A DNA stretch of 64,000 nucleotides from Cymbidium sinense (taxonomy: Eukaryota > Streptophyta > Magnoliopsida > Asparagales > Orchidaceae), in assembly GCA_021442155.1 (NCBI GenBank), contig CM038214.1, positions 57,072,514 to 57,136,513 of the forward strand, in the 5' to 3' direction. Below are positions 1 to 11,224 of the stretch, in pieces. Position numbers and translations under genes: made by a program. The notes under the pieces were generated by a model, which saw only the letters and a program-made list of their open reading frames with translations, was not told where the DNA came from and ran no database searches. How positions within the stretch are numbered: the first letter of the stretch is position 1; the number at the start of each line of letters is the position of its first letter.

Positions 1-510
1 GACATCAAGCACTACTTGATAACACCGCCAGTTCTAGTAGCCCCTATCCTGGGCAAGCCATTGATCCTCTACACTGCTACATAAAATGACTCCCTTGGTA
101 CTTTGTTGGCTCAAACCAATGACGAAGGAAAAGAAAATGCTCTCTACTACCTCAGTCATCCTCTAATTCCTGTTGAGACAAACTACCCACCTATTGAAAA
201 GTACTGCCTAGCTTTAATCTTTGCATCCCAAAAGCTACAGAATTACATGCTTTCTCATAAGGTGAATCTGATCTCTTAGATCAATCCACTGTAATATCTT
301 ACGACATGGCCAACATTATCCAGACGGTTGGCTTGATGGTCCATGATTTTGTCACAGTTTGATATCACATTCATACCCCTCTGTGAAGTGAAAAGACAAG
401 CACTAGTGGATTTCTTCACAGTACACCTAGTTCCTGCTGATTCCCCTCTTAGTGATGACATCCCTGATGAACAAATCATGAACTTAAGGGACACTAGCAT
501 TCACTACTAG
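1..510 (+). pseudogene. Tat pol: RT-linked RNase H and connection (fragment 0)
   Basis: Broken reading frame for the RNase H that follows reverse transcriptase in gypsy pol, which degrades RNA of the RNA/DNA hybrid during reverse transcription. Visible motifs include PILGKPLILYTA near the start, then LYYLSHPLIPVETNYPPIEK and LALIFASQKLQNY, which match copies A and B over the same stretch. Stops interrupt it, for example TAA at about 82 and TAG near 278. The 5' end is the window edge, so RT itself is outside. Ancestry is certain from the parallel copies; no function is expected. Confidence 0.8.
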
Positions 511-930
511 GAGACGTATTTTGATGGTGCGACTTCCTTTCAAAAATGAGAAGAACCACGATCTACTCTTCTAGGAATGGCAGGGGTAGGAATAGTTCTC
601 CTAACCCAGACCACATAATGATGAGATTCTCATATCATCTGTCCAAGTGATGCACCAACAACGAAGCTGAATGTAAGGATCTGATTGTCAGTCTGGAGTT
701 AGTCATTATATTATGCATCTAAAGCATCAACATCTTCGGGGATTCCCACAAGTTTCTAAAGCCTAAGCTCCATCATTACAATAAGTACACCATGGAGTTA
801 TTGGCCCAAATCCCAGAGGTTACAATCTATAAGATTTCTCAAGGAGAGAACGCAATTCCAGATGCATTAGCCAAGCTTACCAAAAAGTTAGCATGTCTAG
901 AAGATGAGCCAATTCTAATAATGGTCCAAA
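511..930 (+). pseudogene. Tat pol: second (archaeal-like) RNase H, fragment 0
   Basis: Remnant of the extra RNase H domain placed between RNase H and integrase in Tat elements. The first catalytic Asp motif is visible as YFDGATS (about 520-540), then GVGIVLLT, and further on GDSHKF with the third acidic residue. About 40 bases are missing after about 750 relative to copies A and B, removing the LVINQIVG segment. The end is open from 792 (MELLAQIPEVTIYKI) and continues into the linker to integrase. Stops around 550 and 616-620 break it. The fold assignment is inferred from motif order. Confidence 0.7.
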
Positions 931-1109
931 ATAGACAAGTCTTATCCCTTGTTGAAATTAAACTCATGGAGAGATTCTCTCTTGAAGGGGAGGTTGCCTT
1001 TGCTAAAACGGATGAAGAGTCAGATTGGAGGCAACCATTCATGGATTATCTACATATTGGAAAACTTCCTCAAGTGAGGTCACTAGCACATCAAGTGAAG
1101 TTGAGAGCT

Positions 1110-2245
1110 CTTTCCTATGCTCTCGTGGCACCTTGTATCAGCAATCTTTCGATCATATCTGGTTACATTGTCTGGACAGATATGAAGCCCGTAGGATCTT
1201 GACTGAGGTACACTCAAGATTATCTGGAGCACATCAATGGTCTGAAGATGAAATCCAAGATCAAGAGACTAGGATACTACTAGCCTTTGATGATCACAAA
1301 TTGCATTGATGTAGCTAGGAGATGCCACCAATGTTAGGTACACGGTGTGGTCCTGCATCAACCACCCAACATTCTACATCCTACATTCACCTCATGGCCA
1401 TTTGAGTGTTGGGGTACTGACATAGTGGGCCTGATCAATCCTCCCTCTTCCAAGGGCCATCGGTTCATTCTAGCTGCCATCGACTACTTTTCCAAGTGGG
1501 CGGAGGCAATCCCACTCAGAGAGATCATAACTCAAGATGTGCTCCAATATTTTAGGAATCATATCATATATAGGTTTGGGGTGCCTCGACGAATTATATC
1601 TGATAATGGTATTGCATTTAAGAGCACTAAAATCAACAACTTTTCCCAGAGACATGGCATAAATTGGAGAGATTCCACCATCTATTACCAGGGAAAATGG
1701 TCTAGCATAAGTATTCAATAAAACCCTCATCCAAATATTAAATAAGACACTCGACAATAATAAGAGACAGTGGCATGAGTTAGTTGAAGCCTTATGGGCC
1801 TACTATACCACATAAAGAAATCCAACTCAATCTACCCCTTTCTCCTTAGTGTAAGGATCTAAAGTTGTTCTACCATTAGAAGTCCAACTCCCATCATGAA
1901 GGATAGCTGTGGATAGTAAGATCACAATAGAGCAGAATGCCAAGTCATGGGTGGAAGAGCTTGAAGGTTTAGAGGAGAGATGCCTCCAGGCATGCTAGAA
2001 CTTAGAGTTGTACAAAGCAAAAATGATTCAAGCTCACAAGAAGTTGGTTCGTCCTAGAGATTTTTTAGTAGGAGAGCTTATTTTAGTTCTAAGGAGACTA
2101 ATTTTTTCAAGAGATGGAGACAAGTTTGAACCCACTTGGGAAGGCCCTTTTGCCATAGATAAGGCCTACCAAAAAGAATCTTATCAACTTATAAACTATA
2201 AGGGAGAGCACCTGATGCTTTCAAATCAATGGGCTCTACTTTAAA
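1110..2245 (+). pseudogene. Tat integrase, fragment 0
   Basis: Broken integrase, the enzyme that inserts retrotransposon cDNA into the chromosome. The zinc-binding region is partly kept (EVHSRLSGAHQ, later ARRCHQC). The catalytic core gives GTDIVGLI with the first Asp (about 1410) and RIISDNGIAF with the second Asp (about 1590). The codon for the third catalytic residue, Glu of the GLVEAFNKT motif in copy B, is a TAA stop here (about 1708). The C-terminal part (2008-2244) holds WEGPFAI, the GPY/F-type module. Frameshifts occur around 1300 and 1690. It is a pseudogene with the catalytic triad lost. Confidence 0.85.
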
Positions 2246-4550
2246 AAATATTATCCATAAATCCTATTTAAAAATAATCATTAATAAAACTTCTTTTCAT
2301 ATCAAATTTCATCTCTTATGTGTTAGAAATATCTTTCACTTGTGAATCTGCCATGACATGTTTAGGGTAGGTGTAAGAGAACCCGAGCAGCATCCTATCC
2401 CTCCACAACACAAAAATAAACTATAAACAATCCTCCAGTGCTACTAGGTTAAGTGTAAGAGAACCCAAGAGGCATCCTATTTTGACTAATACAACTAAGT
2501 TAGGTGTAAGAGAACCCAAGCAGCATCCTTTCTTTATGGAGTCACAATTTCCCCTACGATGCCATTTCATCCATTCTTTTGCATGTTTAGGGTAGGCGTA
2601 AGAGAACCTAGGTGGCATCCTATTCCCTCTTTCACAACACAAATGAAGACATATATTTTATCTCAAGCTATTTTGATGTGGGAGCAAGCCCCCCATGGTA
2701 CTCACTCATTAGCTGCTCTAGGTCGGGCCGATATGCTACCTTGTTAGTGTGTCACCCTAGTGGTCACTTGCCTGGTGGATGTGAGTCCTCGTGCTTTCTT
2801 CTTGACTTGCCCATTGCAAACCAAAAATCACATTGTCAATTTGGTAGGCCCTACTGCACAGCTAGTAAGCTACCCCATATTGACTTTATTTAAGAGGATG
2901 TAAGCCTATACACTATCTTCTTGAACTAGCCATCATGCACTGACTAGGTCGAGTATATTTGAGGTTTAAGATAAGTCCCCCTGTGGATCCTACCCTCCTG
3001 ACTACTTCAAGCTTGAGTTTAAACCTTACACAAGACTCTTTGCTTAGTAGTTACCCTAGGTCAAATAACCCTTATCAAGCTGAAGACCGACTATCCTGGC
3101 GATCAGTTCCGCTTTAGAGATATATAAGCCTACACGCCTTCTTTCTAGTCTAACAATTCAACGAGTACCTTAGGTTGGTTTATTATCGCCATGCTGACGG
3201 TGACCCACCTGGTGGATACACCACTCTTGGCAGATATGAGTCCCTACGCTTTCTCCTTTAGTTGACCTCTGTATACCTATAAGTTTTCTTCTATAGGGTT
3301 TTGCATAACGCCCCTAGTGACACCTCCCCTATGGGCACTCTATTTGGATCACGTCCTTAGAGATCACATTTAGACAATACCCTAGTTACTTTTGGATTGG
3401 ATAGTCCCCCTTTCCTAGTAACCACCCCATGGTTTGGAGAATTCATTCAGTGAATGTGCATATTCTCCCTTGGTCTAGTAAGTCTGAGATAGGATTTGGC
3501 TAATATGAGTACCTTCTCAGTGTGGTCCCTCATAAACCAACAGGGTCCACAATAACATAAAATAAACAAAATATATCTTTGCTTACGGATTAGGAATTCA
3601 AGCCCCTAGTGGCCTCTTTTCCAAGCAGACATCCTATCTTTAGGGCAGTGTTAGCAAAACTCCCTATAAGAATTGCTTGGCTACTTTGAGTTGAGATAAG
3701 TCCTCGGGTTGACACTCTCTCAGTAGTTAGCCGTTAGGTTATTTATTGTACTATCAACTGATCACCCTAGTGGCCCTTTGTTTAGGAGGATGTGAGTCCC
3801 TGCGCTTTCTTCCTAACTTGACCATTATACACTGAAAGGCACCCATTTGGTTGGTTAGCTCTACCCCACGGTCGGTAGACCATCCCCTTGATTTGTAAAC
3901 CTAAGCCAGGTCTAGGCTGATATTAGCTCATTCTTAGTAGATCCATTGCACACCGAGAGGGTCCATCCCAAATTAAAATAATTCTGACTATTCTTGAGTC
4001 GATGTGAGTACACAGCATCATTCGCTCAAATAGTCACCTTTGGTTGGGTTCGATTTATTGTGCTATCAACTGATCACCTTAGTGGTCCTTTATTTAGAAG
4101 GATATGAGTCTCCACAGTTTCTTCCTAACTTGACCATTGCACATAGAAAAGTCCCCCTTAGGTTGGACAATCCTACTTGATGGCTAGTAGACTATCCATT
4201 TGGATTTATAAATCTAAGATAGGTCTAGGCTGATATTTCCCCTTCTTAGTAGATCCATTGCACACTAATAGGGTCCATCTTATCAAATTCACCATCCTCC
4301 CCCTAGTGGAGTCCAAATTAAATCTATCTTATCCCTAACAAATTTGAGCTCACATCTTCAGCAGGTGCATGCTCAAAACCAAATCATACCCTCTCCTTAA
4401 TGGAGCACTAAATCATAAATCAACAAATCAAATCAAATTCTTATCACTAATGGATGCCCATCGATTAACACAAATCAAATTTCTCCCCAGTGAGACACAA
4501 ATCAAATCAAACCTCTATCCCTAGTGGATAACTTGAACCTGCTTCCCAGT
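2246..4550 (+). repeat. Tat 3' non-coding region with internal repeats (fragment 0)
   Basis: No coding potential. The unit GGTGTAAGAGAACCC occurs four times near 2367, 2455, 2503 and 2595. A looser unit of the form GATGTGAGTCC, pyrimidine tract, then TTGACCATTGCACACC recurs at about 2778, 2895, 3115, 3235, 3785 and 4095. The same tail follows pol in copies A and B and in the third element, so it belongs to the retrotransposon. Repetitive 3' untranslated regions are known in Ogre/Tat elements. The text breaks at about 4550 in the middle of a CAGTGGA motif. Confidence 0.75.
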
Positions 4551-5833
4551 GGATTACCTAAATAAAGGCAAACTACCTCAAGAGAAGTCCCAAGCCTATT
4601 AGATGAAGTAGAGAGCACTTTTCTATGCTCTTGTGGATGGTGTCTTATACCGACAACATTTTGATCATATGTGGTTAGGTTGTTTAGATAAGTATGAAGC
4701 CTTTAAGATCATGATCGAGGTACACTCAAGATTATGTGGAGCCAACCAATCAGATCTGAAGATGAAAGCCAAGATCAAGAGACAAAGATTTTATTGGTCA
4801 TTGATGATCAAAGATTGCATGAATACGGCTAGGAGATTCTACCAATGTCAAACACATGGTGTGCTCCTACACCAACCAGCCAACATTCTACATCCTACAT
4901 TGACCTCATGGCCATTCGAGTGTTGGGGTACCGACATAGTGGGTATAATTAATCTTTCTTCTTTCAAGGGTCATCAGTTCAGTTAAGCTGCTACAGACTA
5001 CTTTTCCAAATGGGTAAAGTTGTTTCCGCTCAAAGAGGTCACAACTCAACATGTGCTCTAATTTTTTAGGAACCATATCATATATAGGTTCAGAGTGCCT
5101 CTATGAATTATATCTAATAATGGTACTGCATTCAAGAGCACCAAGATCAATAACTTTGCCCGGAGAGAAAACATAGATTGGAGATATTCTACCTTCAACT
5201 ACCCAGGGCAAACGGCTTAGTAGAATCCTTCAACAAAACTCTCATCCAAATACTAAAGAAGACACTCAACAATAACAAGCGATAGTGGCATGAGCAGTTA
5301 GTTGAAGCCTTATGGGCCTGCCACACCACATACAGAACTCCAACTCAGTCTACTCCTTTCTCTTAAGTGTATGGTCTAAAGCCATTCTACCATTAGAAGT
5401 CCAACTCCCATCACTAAGGATAATTGTGGGTAGCAAGATCACAACACAACATAATGCCAAGTTGTGGTTAAAAGAGCTCAAACATTTTGAGGAGAGACTC
5501 CTGCGGGCATGCCAAACCCTCAAGTTATACAAAGGTAAAATGATTCAAGCTAACAACAAGTTGGTCCATCCTAGAGCTTTTAAATAGGAGAGCTTATTTT
5601 AGTTCTAAGGAGACCGATTATTGCCCGTCGTAAAATGGGAGGCAAGTTTGAACCCACTTGGGAATGCTCTTTTGCCATATAGAAGGCCTATTAAGGAGGA
5701 TCTTATTAGCTTATTAATCATAAGGGATAGCACCCAGTGCTTCCAATCAATATTCTCTACTTAAAGAAATATTATAAATCATGTTTAAAAATAATTATCA
5801 TCAATGAAAATTCTATTTCAAATTCAAACTCTT
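4551..5833 (+). pseudogene. Tat integrase, fragment 1
   Basis: Second integrase remnant, starting abruptly just before the zinc-binding domain. The best open part (4633-4986, 117 codons) carries EVHSRLCGANQ, YQCQTH (C-x2-C) and GTDIVGIINL with the first catalytic Asp. The second motif reads ISNNG, so the catalytic Asp has become Asn. The third motif is readable as NGLVESFNKT with Glu kept, but in a shifted frame. Stops occur at 4984, near 5060 and 5218. The C-terminus lacks a clean GPY/F module because of a stop at 5584. At 5834 a TTGACC-family repeat interrupts the 3' tail. Confidence 0.85.
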
Positions 5834-8570
5834 TGTTGACCTCACTTTTGGAGTGTGCTCTCAACTTCCTTATCATAGATCTAGGACTCTTATAGACACT
5901 AAGAGTTCCTTAGTCTTAAGACACTTCTAGCAATTAGGTGAACACTTAACCTAACTCTAAAGACTTAGAAGAGTTATCCTTAGGGATAGGTTGTGCCTTA
6001 AGGATTTAGGAAGACTTGCCTACCCTATAGCATCGAACCAAATCCTTGCTTCCTTCTTTTAAACCAAACCTTAAATTCAAATCCAAATTCCAAATCAATT
6101 CCAAACTCTAAATGATTGAAACCCATGATCAAATTCAAATTCCAAAATGCCTTCCGAAGTCCTTTGATTTTATCATATGGACTTAGCCTTAACTAAATTC
6201 AAATCAACCCCAATTCAATTGATTTTCTCAATTATCAAATTCAATCTCAAATCAAATTTCAAATCATAAATCAATTCCAAAACTCCAAATGATTGAAACC
6301 CAAATCAAATCAAATTCCTAATTTTTGCTTTTCAACAAAAATTTTGAACTGGCTAAATGATACCCAAACCAATTCAAAATCTATGGATTTTTTTATGATT
6401 CAATCATTCTTACAATCATTGACCCAAATATAAACATAAACTACAATCCTCAAGCCAAATCCAAGCTAACCCAAATCAAACCCAAGTTAGCCCTTTTGAC
6501 TTGAAATTATCAAATAAACCAAAACCCATTTGGCTCCAAACCACATGCAATTGAATTTATATTTCAATCATAGGCTCATGTGTGAGTTCAACTAAACTTG
6601 AATCAAGCCATGATCATGCCAATTAACCCATTTGGACTCACTTGACCCAAGTGGCCTAAAGGACCTTTTTTTGAGCCAAGTTTTAATTCTACTCAAATTA
6701 GATTGAACTAAGCCCATCCAAACCTCACAACATGATCAACAATCATCCTAGGTTAGTCAATTGTCTTAAATTGGGTCAAACCAGTCAAACCTAGCCTTTG
6801 ACCAAGTCAACACTTTGCCCAAATGAAACCCAAACTAGCCAAAATCCAACATATGCTAAATTGATTAAAACCATTGATTCAACCCCTCTCATAATCAATG
6901 ATTGAACATGACCAAACTATCAGTTGAGCCAAACCAAGCCTAATTGGCCATTTGACCCAAGTTGACTCAAATAGGCCTAAAAAGCCAAAATGGGTCAAAT
7001 CATGATTTGATCCAAATTGATTGCAATTAATGGCTCAAGTCAATTCTAAATCACTTATTGAACTTGACCAAAGCCATAATTGAGCCCAAGTTGACCAATT
7101 CATCAACTTGACCTAACCTAGCCCAAATTGACCTAAAGGGTCAAATTAGCCAAAATCCAAACTAATTTCAAATTAAACCAAACCAAAGCCTACAATCATT
7201 TTAAATTAGCCAATTGAACTTGAATCAACACCTAACCTAACCCAATTTGGTCAAATTGGTCAAATTGGTCAACTTGACCCATTTGACCTATATGAATCCA
7301 AATGAACCATAACCAAATCCAAAGCAAATTAAATCAAACCAATGACACCAATACACTCCAATTGGTCATGTGAACTTGACCTAACCTTTGGTTTGACCTA
7401 ATTCGACCAATTGGTCAACTTGACCCAACCTATCCCAATTTATCCTAAATAAGTCAAATCAAGCCAAATCAATCCAAAGAAACTCCAAACTACTTGAAAT
7501 TTGGGCTAACCCATTTTTGACCATTCTAAAATCTACCCAAACTAAACCCATAGCTAAATGACCATTTTGTCCTTCAGTTTAGGGCATCCCATGAGATGAG
7601 ACATATGCTTATTGAGTCATTCTCTCCCCATGGCTACTTGGAATCCAACCATAGCTCCACATAGGCACCTTGGACCATGGCTGACCTGACCCAAAGGTGG
7701 TTGGGTTGGCCATGATCCGTGGGAGGTGAAATCTCCTCCCCATTCCAATTGGAACACTTGGAAAGCCATAGGACACCCATAAATCCTTTGGCAGTAACTT
7801 TCATACCCTCTTCCACTCTAAGGAAGCCAACTAACATGACTCCCTACCCAAACCGAGCTCCCCAATGTGACCCCTTGATCAAAAATTCCAAATCAGCCAT
7901 GGCAATCAGATCTAAGGAATGTGGGGCTATACCCCCCTCATTCTTCCTCAAACTCACACACTCACACTTGATTCAACCCTACCAGTCAAGGAGAGGAATC
8001 CAAGAGCCATTTCCAAGGATTCCTAAGCTCCCCAAAATCCCCATTCTCAATTTTATCTAAAACCAAAATATGGGAGCCTCAATCTGATTCCCATTTGCTC
8101 AAATCTCTACCAAAGTGCAATTAACTTTGCACACACCTTCCTTGGAGCCAATCGACCAAGAATGAATCATTTCCCAACAATCTCGATGCCCAGAGGGTAG
8201 AGTTTGACCAAGCCTGAGCACCTGGGCCTAGTGGATTGGTCTTTCAAGGAAACTTCACCAAATCAAAGCTCGTGTGGCTCAATAGAGATTCATTTATACC
8301 AAATGAAGCTTCATAAATCGTTGGAACCATTGGTCATAAGCTCCGATGAGGTATTCCATTGAAACCAATCCTTGAATGAAAATAGCTTTATCTTTTGTGA
8401 AAGAAATTTCCATGTAGTGTGATTTCCACTGTTGGATTTGATTATTGTGCTTCCCCGAAGGTGTGGGATCATTTTCATCTCCATCCAAGCTCCGGTGAGC
8501 TCGGATTGAGCAGCCATTGATGGACGATAGCCATCTTTTGTTGCTCAGGAGGAGATAGATCATGGGCCAT
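5834..8570 (+). repeat. TTGACC-family long repeat, forward copy A1
   Basis: Full-length or nearly full-length member of a 2.7-kb family starting TGTTGACCTCACTTTTGGAG. Order inside: a start block with TTAGGTGAACACTTAACCTAA, then about 1.6 kb of CAAATTGACCCA-like text dense in TTGAC and GGTCAA, then a less repetitive end block containing GGGGCTATACCCCCC (about 7923). It sits where Tat 3' tails in other copies continue, so it is an insertion or a rearranged join. Homology with inverted copies ends at about 8507. No protein is supported; the short ORFs in it are not conserved among copies. It could be a solo LTR of an unrelated element (it starts TG), but no internal region is seen. Confidence 0.75.
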
Positions 8571-10460
8571 TGTTGACCTCACTTTTGGAGTAGCTTTCAA
8601 CTTCTTCATCTTAGGCATGGGACTTCTCTAGTCACTAAGAGTTCTTTAGTCTTAAGACATTTCTAGTGATTAGGTGAACACTTAACCTAACCTTAGAGAC
8701 TTAGAAGAGTTAGCCATAAGAATAGGTCATGCCTTAGGGGTATTAGGAAAACTTGCCTACCCTATAACTTTAATCAAATCCTTACTTCCTTCTTTCAAGT
8801 CAAACTTTAAATTCAAATCAACTTCAAATTCAAATCAACTCCAAAACTCAAATCATGAATCAATTACAAATGATTGAACCCCAAGATTGAACATCAAATC
8901 CAAAATTCCTCCTAAGCTCTTTTGATTTCATCTTACGGGCTTAGTTCAAATCAAATCCAAATCACTCCAAATTCAAAAGATTTTCTCATATCCCATTTAT
9001 ATTCTCATTTATATTCACAAATATAAATGAAATATAAATTCAAATAACCAAAACTAAATTCAAAACACAAGTCCAAATCTAACCTAAATCCAACCAACAT
9101 ATTTCAAGCTAAATTCTTGAACTTAACTAAATCATTCTCAAATCAATCTAAACCTTTGGATTTCCTCTTCAAACAATTATTTTTTCAATCACATGCCTAA
9201 ATATAAACATAAACGTCAATCATCAAACCATAATCAAACTAACCCAAATCAAATCCATGTTCATCCTTTGAACTTGAAATTAGAAAATGAATCAAAACTC
9301 ATTTTTTCAATCATAAGTTCATAGGTGAGTTCAACCAAACTTGAATCAAGCCAATTGACCATCTCACTTGTCCCAAAGTGAGCTAAAGGACCTTTTTGAG
9401 TCAAATTCTAATCCAACCCAAATTGGATTGAACTAAGCCCATCAAAGCCTCACATTATGAGCAACAATCATCCTAGGAGGATCAATCACTCAAATTAGGT
9501 CAAACCAAGTCAAACCTAGCCTTTGACCAAGTCAACATTTAACTCAAATGAAATCTAAACTAGCCAAAATCCATCCTATGATAAATTGATTGAAACCATT
9601 GATCTAAACCAATTCATAACCAATGATTGAACTTGACCAAGCCATCAATTGAGCAAAACTAAGCCCAATTACCCACTTGACCTAAATTGACCTAAGTTGA
9701 CCTAAAAAGTCAAAATGGGTCAAATCTTGATCTAAGCCAAATTGATTGTAACCAATTGGCCAAATTCATTCTAAATCACTTATTGAACATGACCAAAGCT
9801 TCAATTAGCCAACTAGACCCAACCTAATCCAATTGACCATGAACCCAACTTGACTTAAAAGGTCAAATCAACTTGAAATCAAACCAAATCAAAATTGATT
9901 GAAACCAATGCTTGCAATACACTTCAAATGATCAAAACCTAAACCAACCCATGACCTAACCTAATTGGGTCAAATGGGTCAAATGGGTCAAATTGGTCAA
10001 CTTGACCCATTTGACCTAAATGAACCTAAATGAACCAAATCAAATATAAATCAAATTGAACAAAACAAATAATACTCATAGGCTCCAAATGATCATTTGA
10101 ACTTGACCTAACCCATGGTTTGACCCAATTTGACCAATTAGTCAACCGAACCCTAATTGACCCAACTTGACCTAAATGGGTCAAATTGAACCAATTCATA
10201 CCAAATGAACTCCAAATCAGTTAAAATTTGGCTCAACCCATTTTTGAATCATCTCAAATCTATCCAAATCAAAATCAAGGCCAAATGACCATTTTAACCC
10301 TAGGTAAAAGGGTATCCTATGGCTAAATTCACTTGGAATTTGGCCAATTCTTTCTCATGGCCGCTTGGCATCTTCCTAGTGGTCCATTTGGACACCAAGG
10401 GAGGTGGTGAACATGACCAAATCACCTTGGGTCAATCATGACCCAACCTAAAGCCAAATC
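8571..10460 (+). repeat. TTGACC-family long repeat, forward copy A2 (3' truncated)
   Basis: Second forward copy, starting TGTTGACCTCACTTTTGGAG directly after A1. It follows A1 block by block, including the start block, the TTGACC-rich middle and the CCATTTGGACACCAAGGGAGG region. It then stops at about 10460, where a CCTAAA/AATAAA-rich block begins. The last 0.8 kb of the family unit is missing. With the inverted copy at 11215-13481 it forms the left arm of a large imperfect palindrome. Confidence 0.75.
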
Positions 10461-11206
10461 GACCACTCCAATAAAAATCCTAAATAAAATAAAAAAAAAT
10501 GAAAAATGAACAAAAAATAAATAAAAAATAAAATAAAATAAAAACTAAATAAAAACCTAAACCTAAAAATTAAATCTAAAAATAAATAATAAATAAAGCA
10601 TGAACCGTAAACTAAAAAAAAAAAACCCTAAAAAAATAAAATAAAATAAACCTAAACCTAAACTAAAATAAACCAAATTAAAGTAAATAAAACCTAAACC
10701 TAACCAAAAATAAACTTAACCTAACCCTTAACTAAATGAAATAAAATAAACTAAAAATAAACCTAAAACTGAATGAAAAATAGAACCTAAAAATAAAATT
10801 AAAATAAAAACCTAAAACCTAAACCTAAAAAATAAAATAAAATCCTAAACCTAAAACTAGAAAGAAAAAAATAAAATCTAAACATAAAAATTAAAATTAA
10901 ACTAAAAAATAAACATAAACCTAAATGTAAACCTAAAAAATAAACTAAAATAATAAACCTAAAACCTAAACCCTAAACCCTAAAAACCTAACCTCCCACC
11001 CCCCTCCCCTAAACCCTAAACCTACCCCACCTACAACCTACTCCTAAACCACAAACCCTAAACTAAACCTAAACCCAAATCCTAACCTTAAACCTTAAAC
11101 TCCTAAAACTACCCCCCTAAACCACCCTCCAAAACCCTACCACCTTGAACCTCCCTACCTAAAAACTCTAAACCCCTAAACCCCTAACATTAACCCTACA
11201 TTAAAC
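10461..11206 (-). repeat. Degenerate telomere-like block, CCCTAAA on + strand
   Basis: Low-complexity sequence built from CCTAAA, ACCTAAAATAAA and AATAAAAT words, ending in clearer CCCTAAACCCTAAA text and C-rich runs (10960-11190). This is the plant telomere repeat TTTAGGG read on the minus strand, mixed with AT-rich variants. Perfect runs are only a few units long. It fills the centre between the forward copy A2 and the inverted copy D. Its orientation is opposite to the telomere-like arrays at 44492 and 57375-64000. Confidence 0.8.
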
Positions 11207-11224
11207 GAAGGGGTATACCCCTTC
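11207..11224. repeat. Perfect 18-bp palindrome at block junction
   Basis: GAAGGGGTATACCCCTTC equals its own reverse complement. It lies exactly where the telomere-like block ends and the inverted TTGACC repeat begins. Related but imperfect forms occur at the same family position near 7923, 41905 and 47897. Confidence 0.9.

Larger units (their letters stand above)
1..4550 (+). mobile_element. Tat/Ogre-type Ty3/gypsy element, 3' part (fragment 0)
   Basis: The window opens inside the pol gene of a Tat-lineage gypsy retrotransposon. Pol remnants run to about 2245 in the order RNase H, second RNase H, integrase. A long non-coding tail with internal repeats follows to 4550, where the element is cut and joined to another integrase fragment. 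Many in-frame stops and frameshifts show it is dead. A second RNase H and a long repetitive 3' non-coding region are known hallmarks of Tat/Ogre elements; the lineage call is inferred from domain order and motifs rather than from a database search. No long terminal repeat is recognised at either end. Confidence 0.8.

Noticed and set aside
7719..8060. 113-codon plus-strand ORF and overlapping minus-strand ORF in repeat copy A1
   Set aside because: The matching region in inverted copies B, C and D is not open in the same frame; no motif; best explained as chance in a non-coding repeat.
5834..8570. TTGACC-family repeats as the LTRs of the Tat elements
   Set aside because: They occur in both orientations and contact Tat sequence at three different places (mid 3' tail, truncated protease, end of 3' tail); no Tat copy lies between two direct copies with a primer site and polypurine tract.
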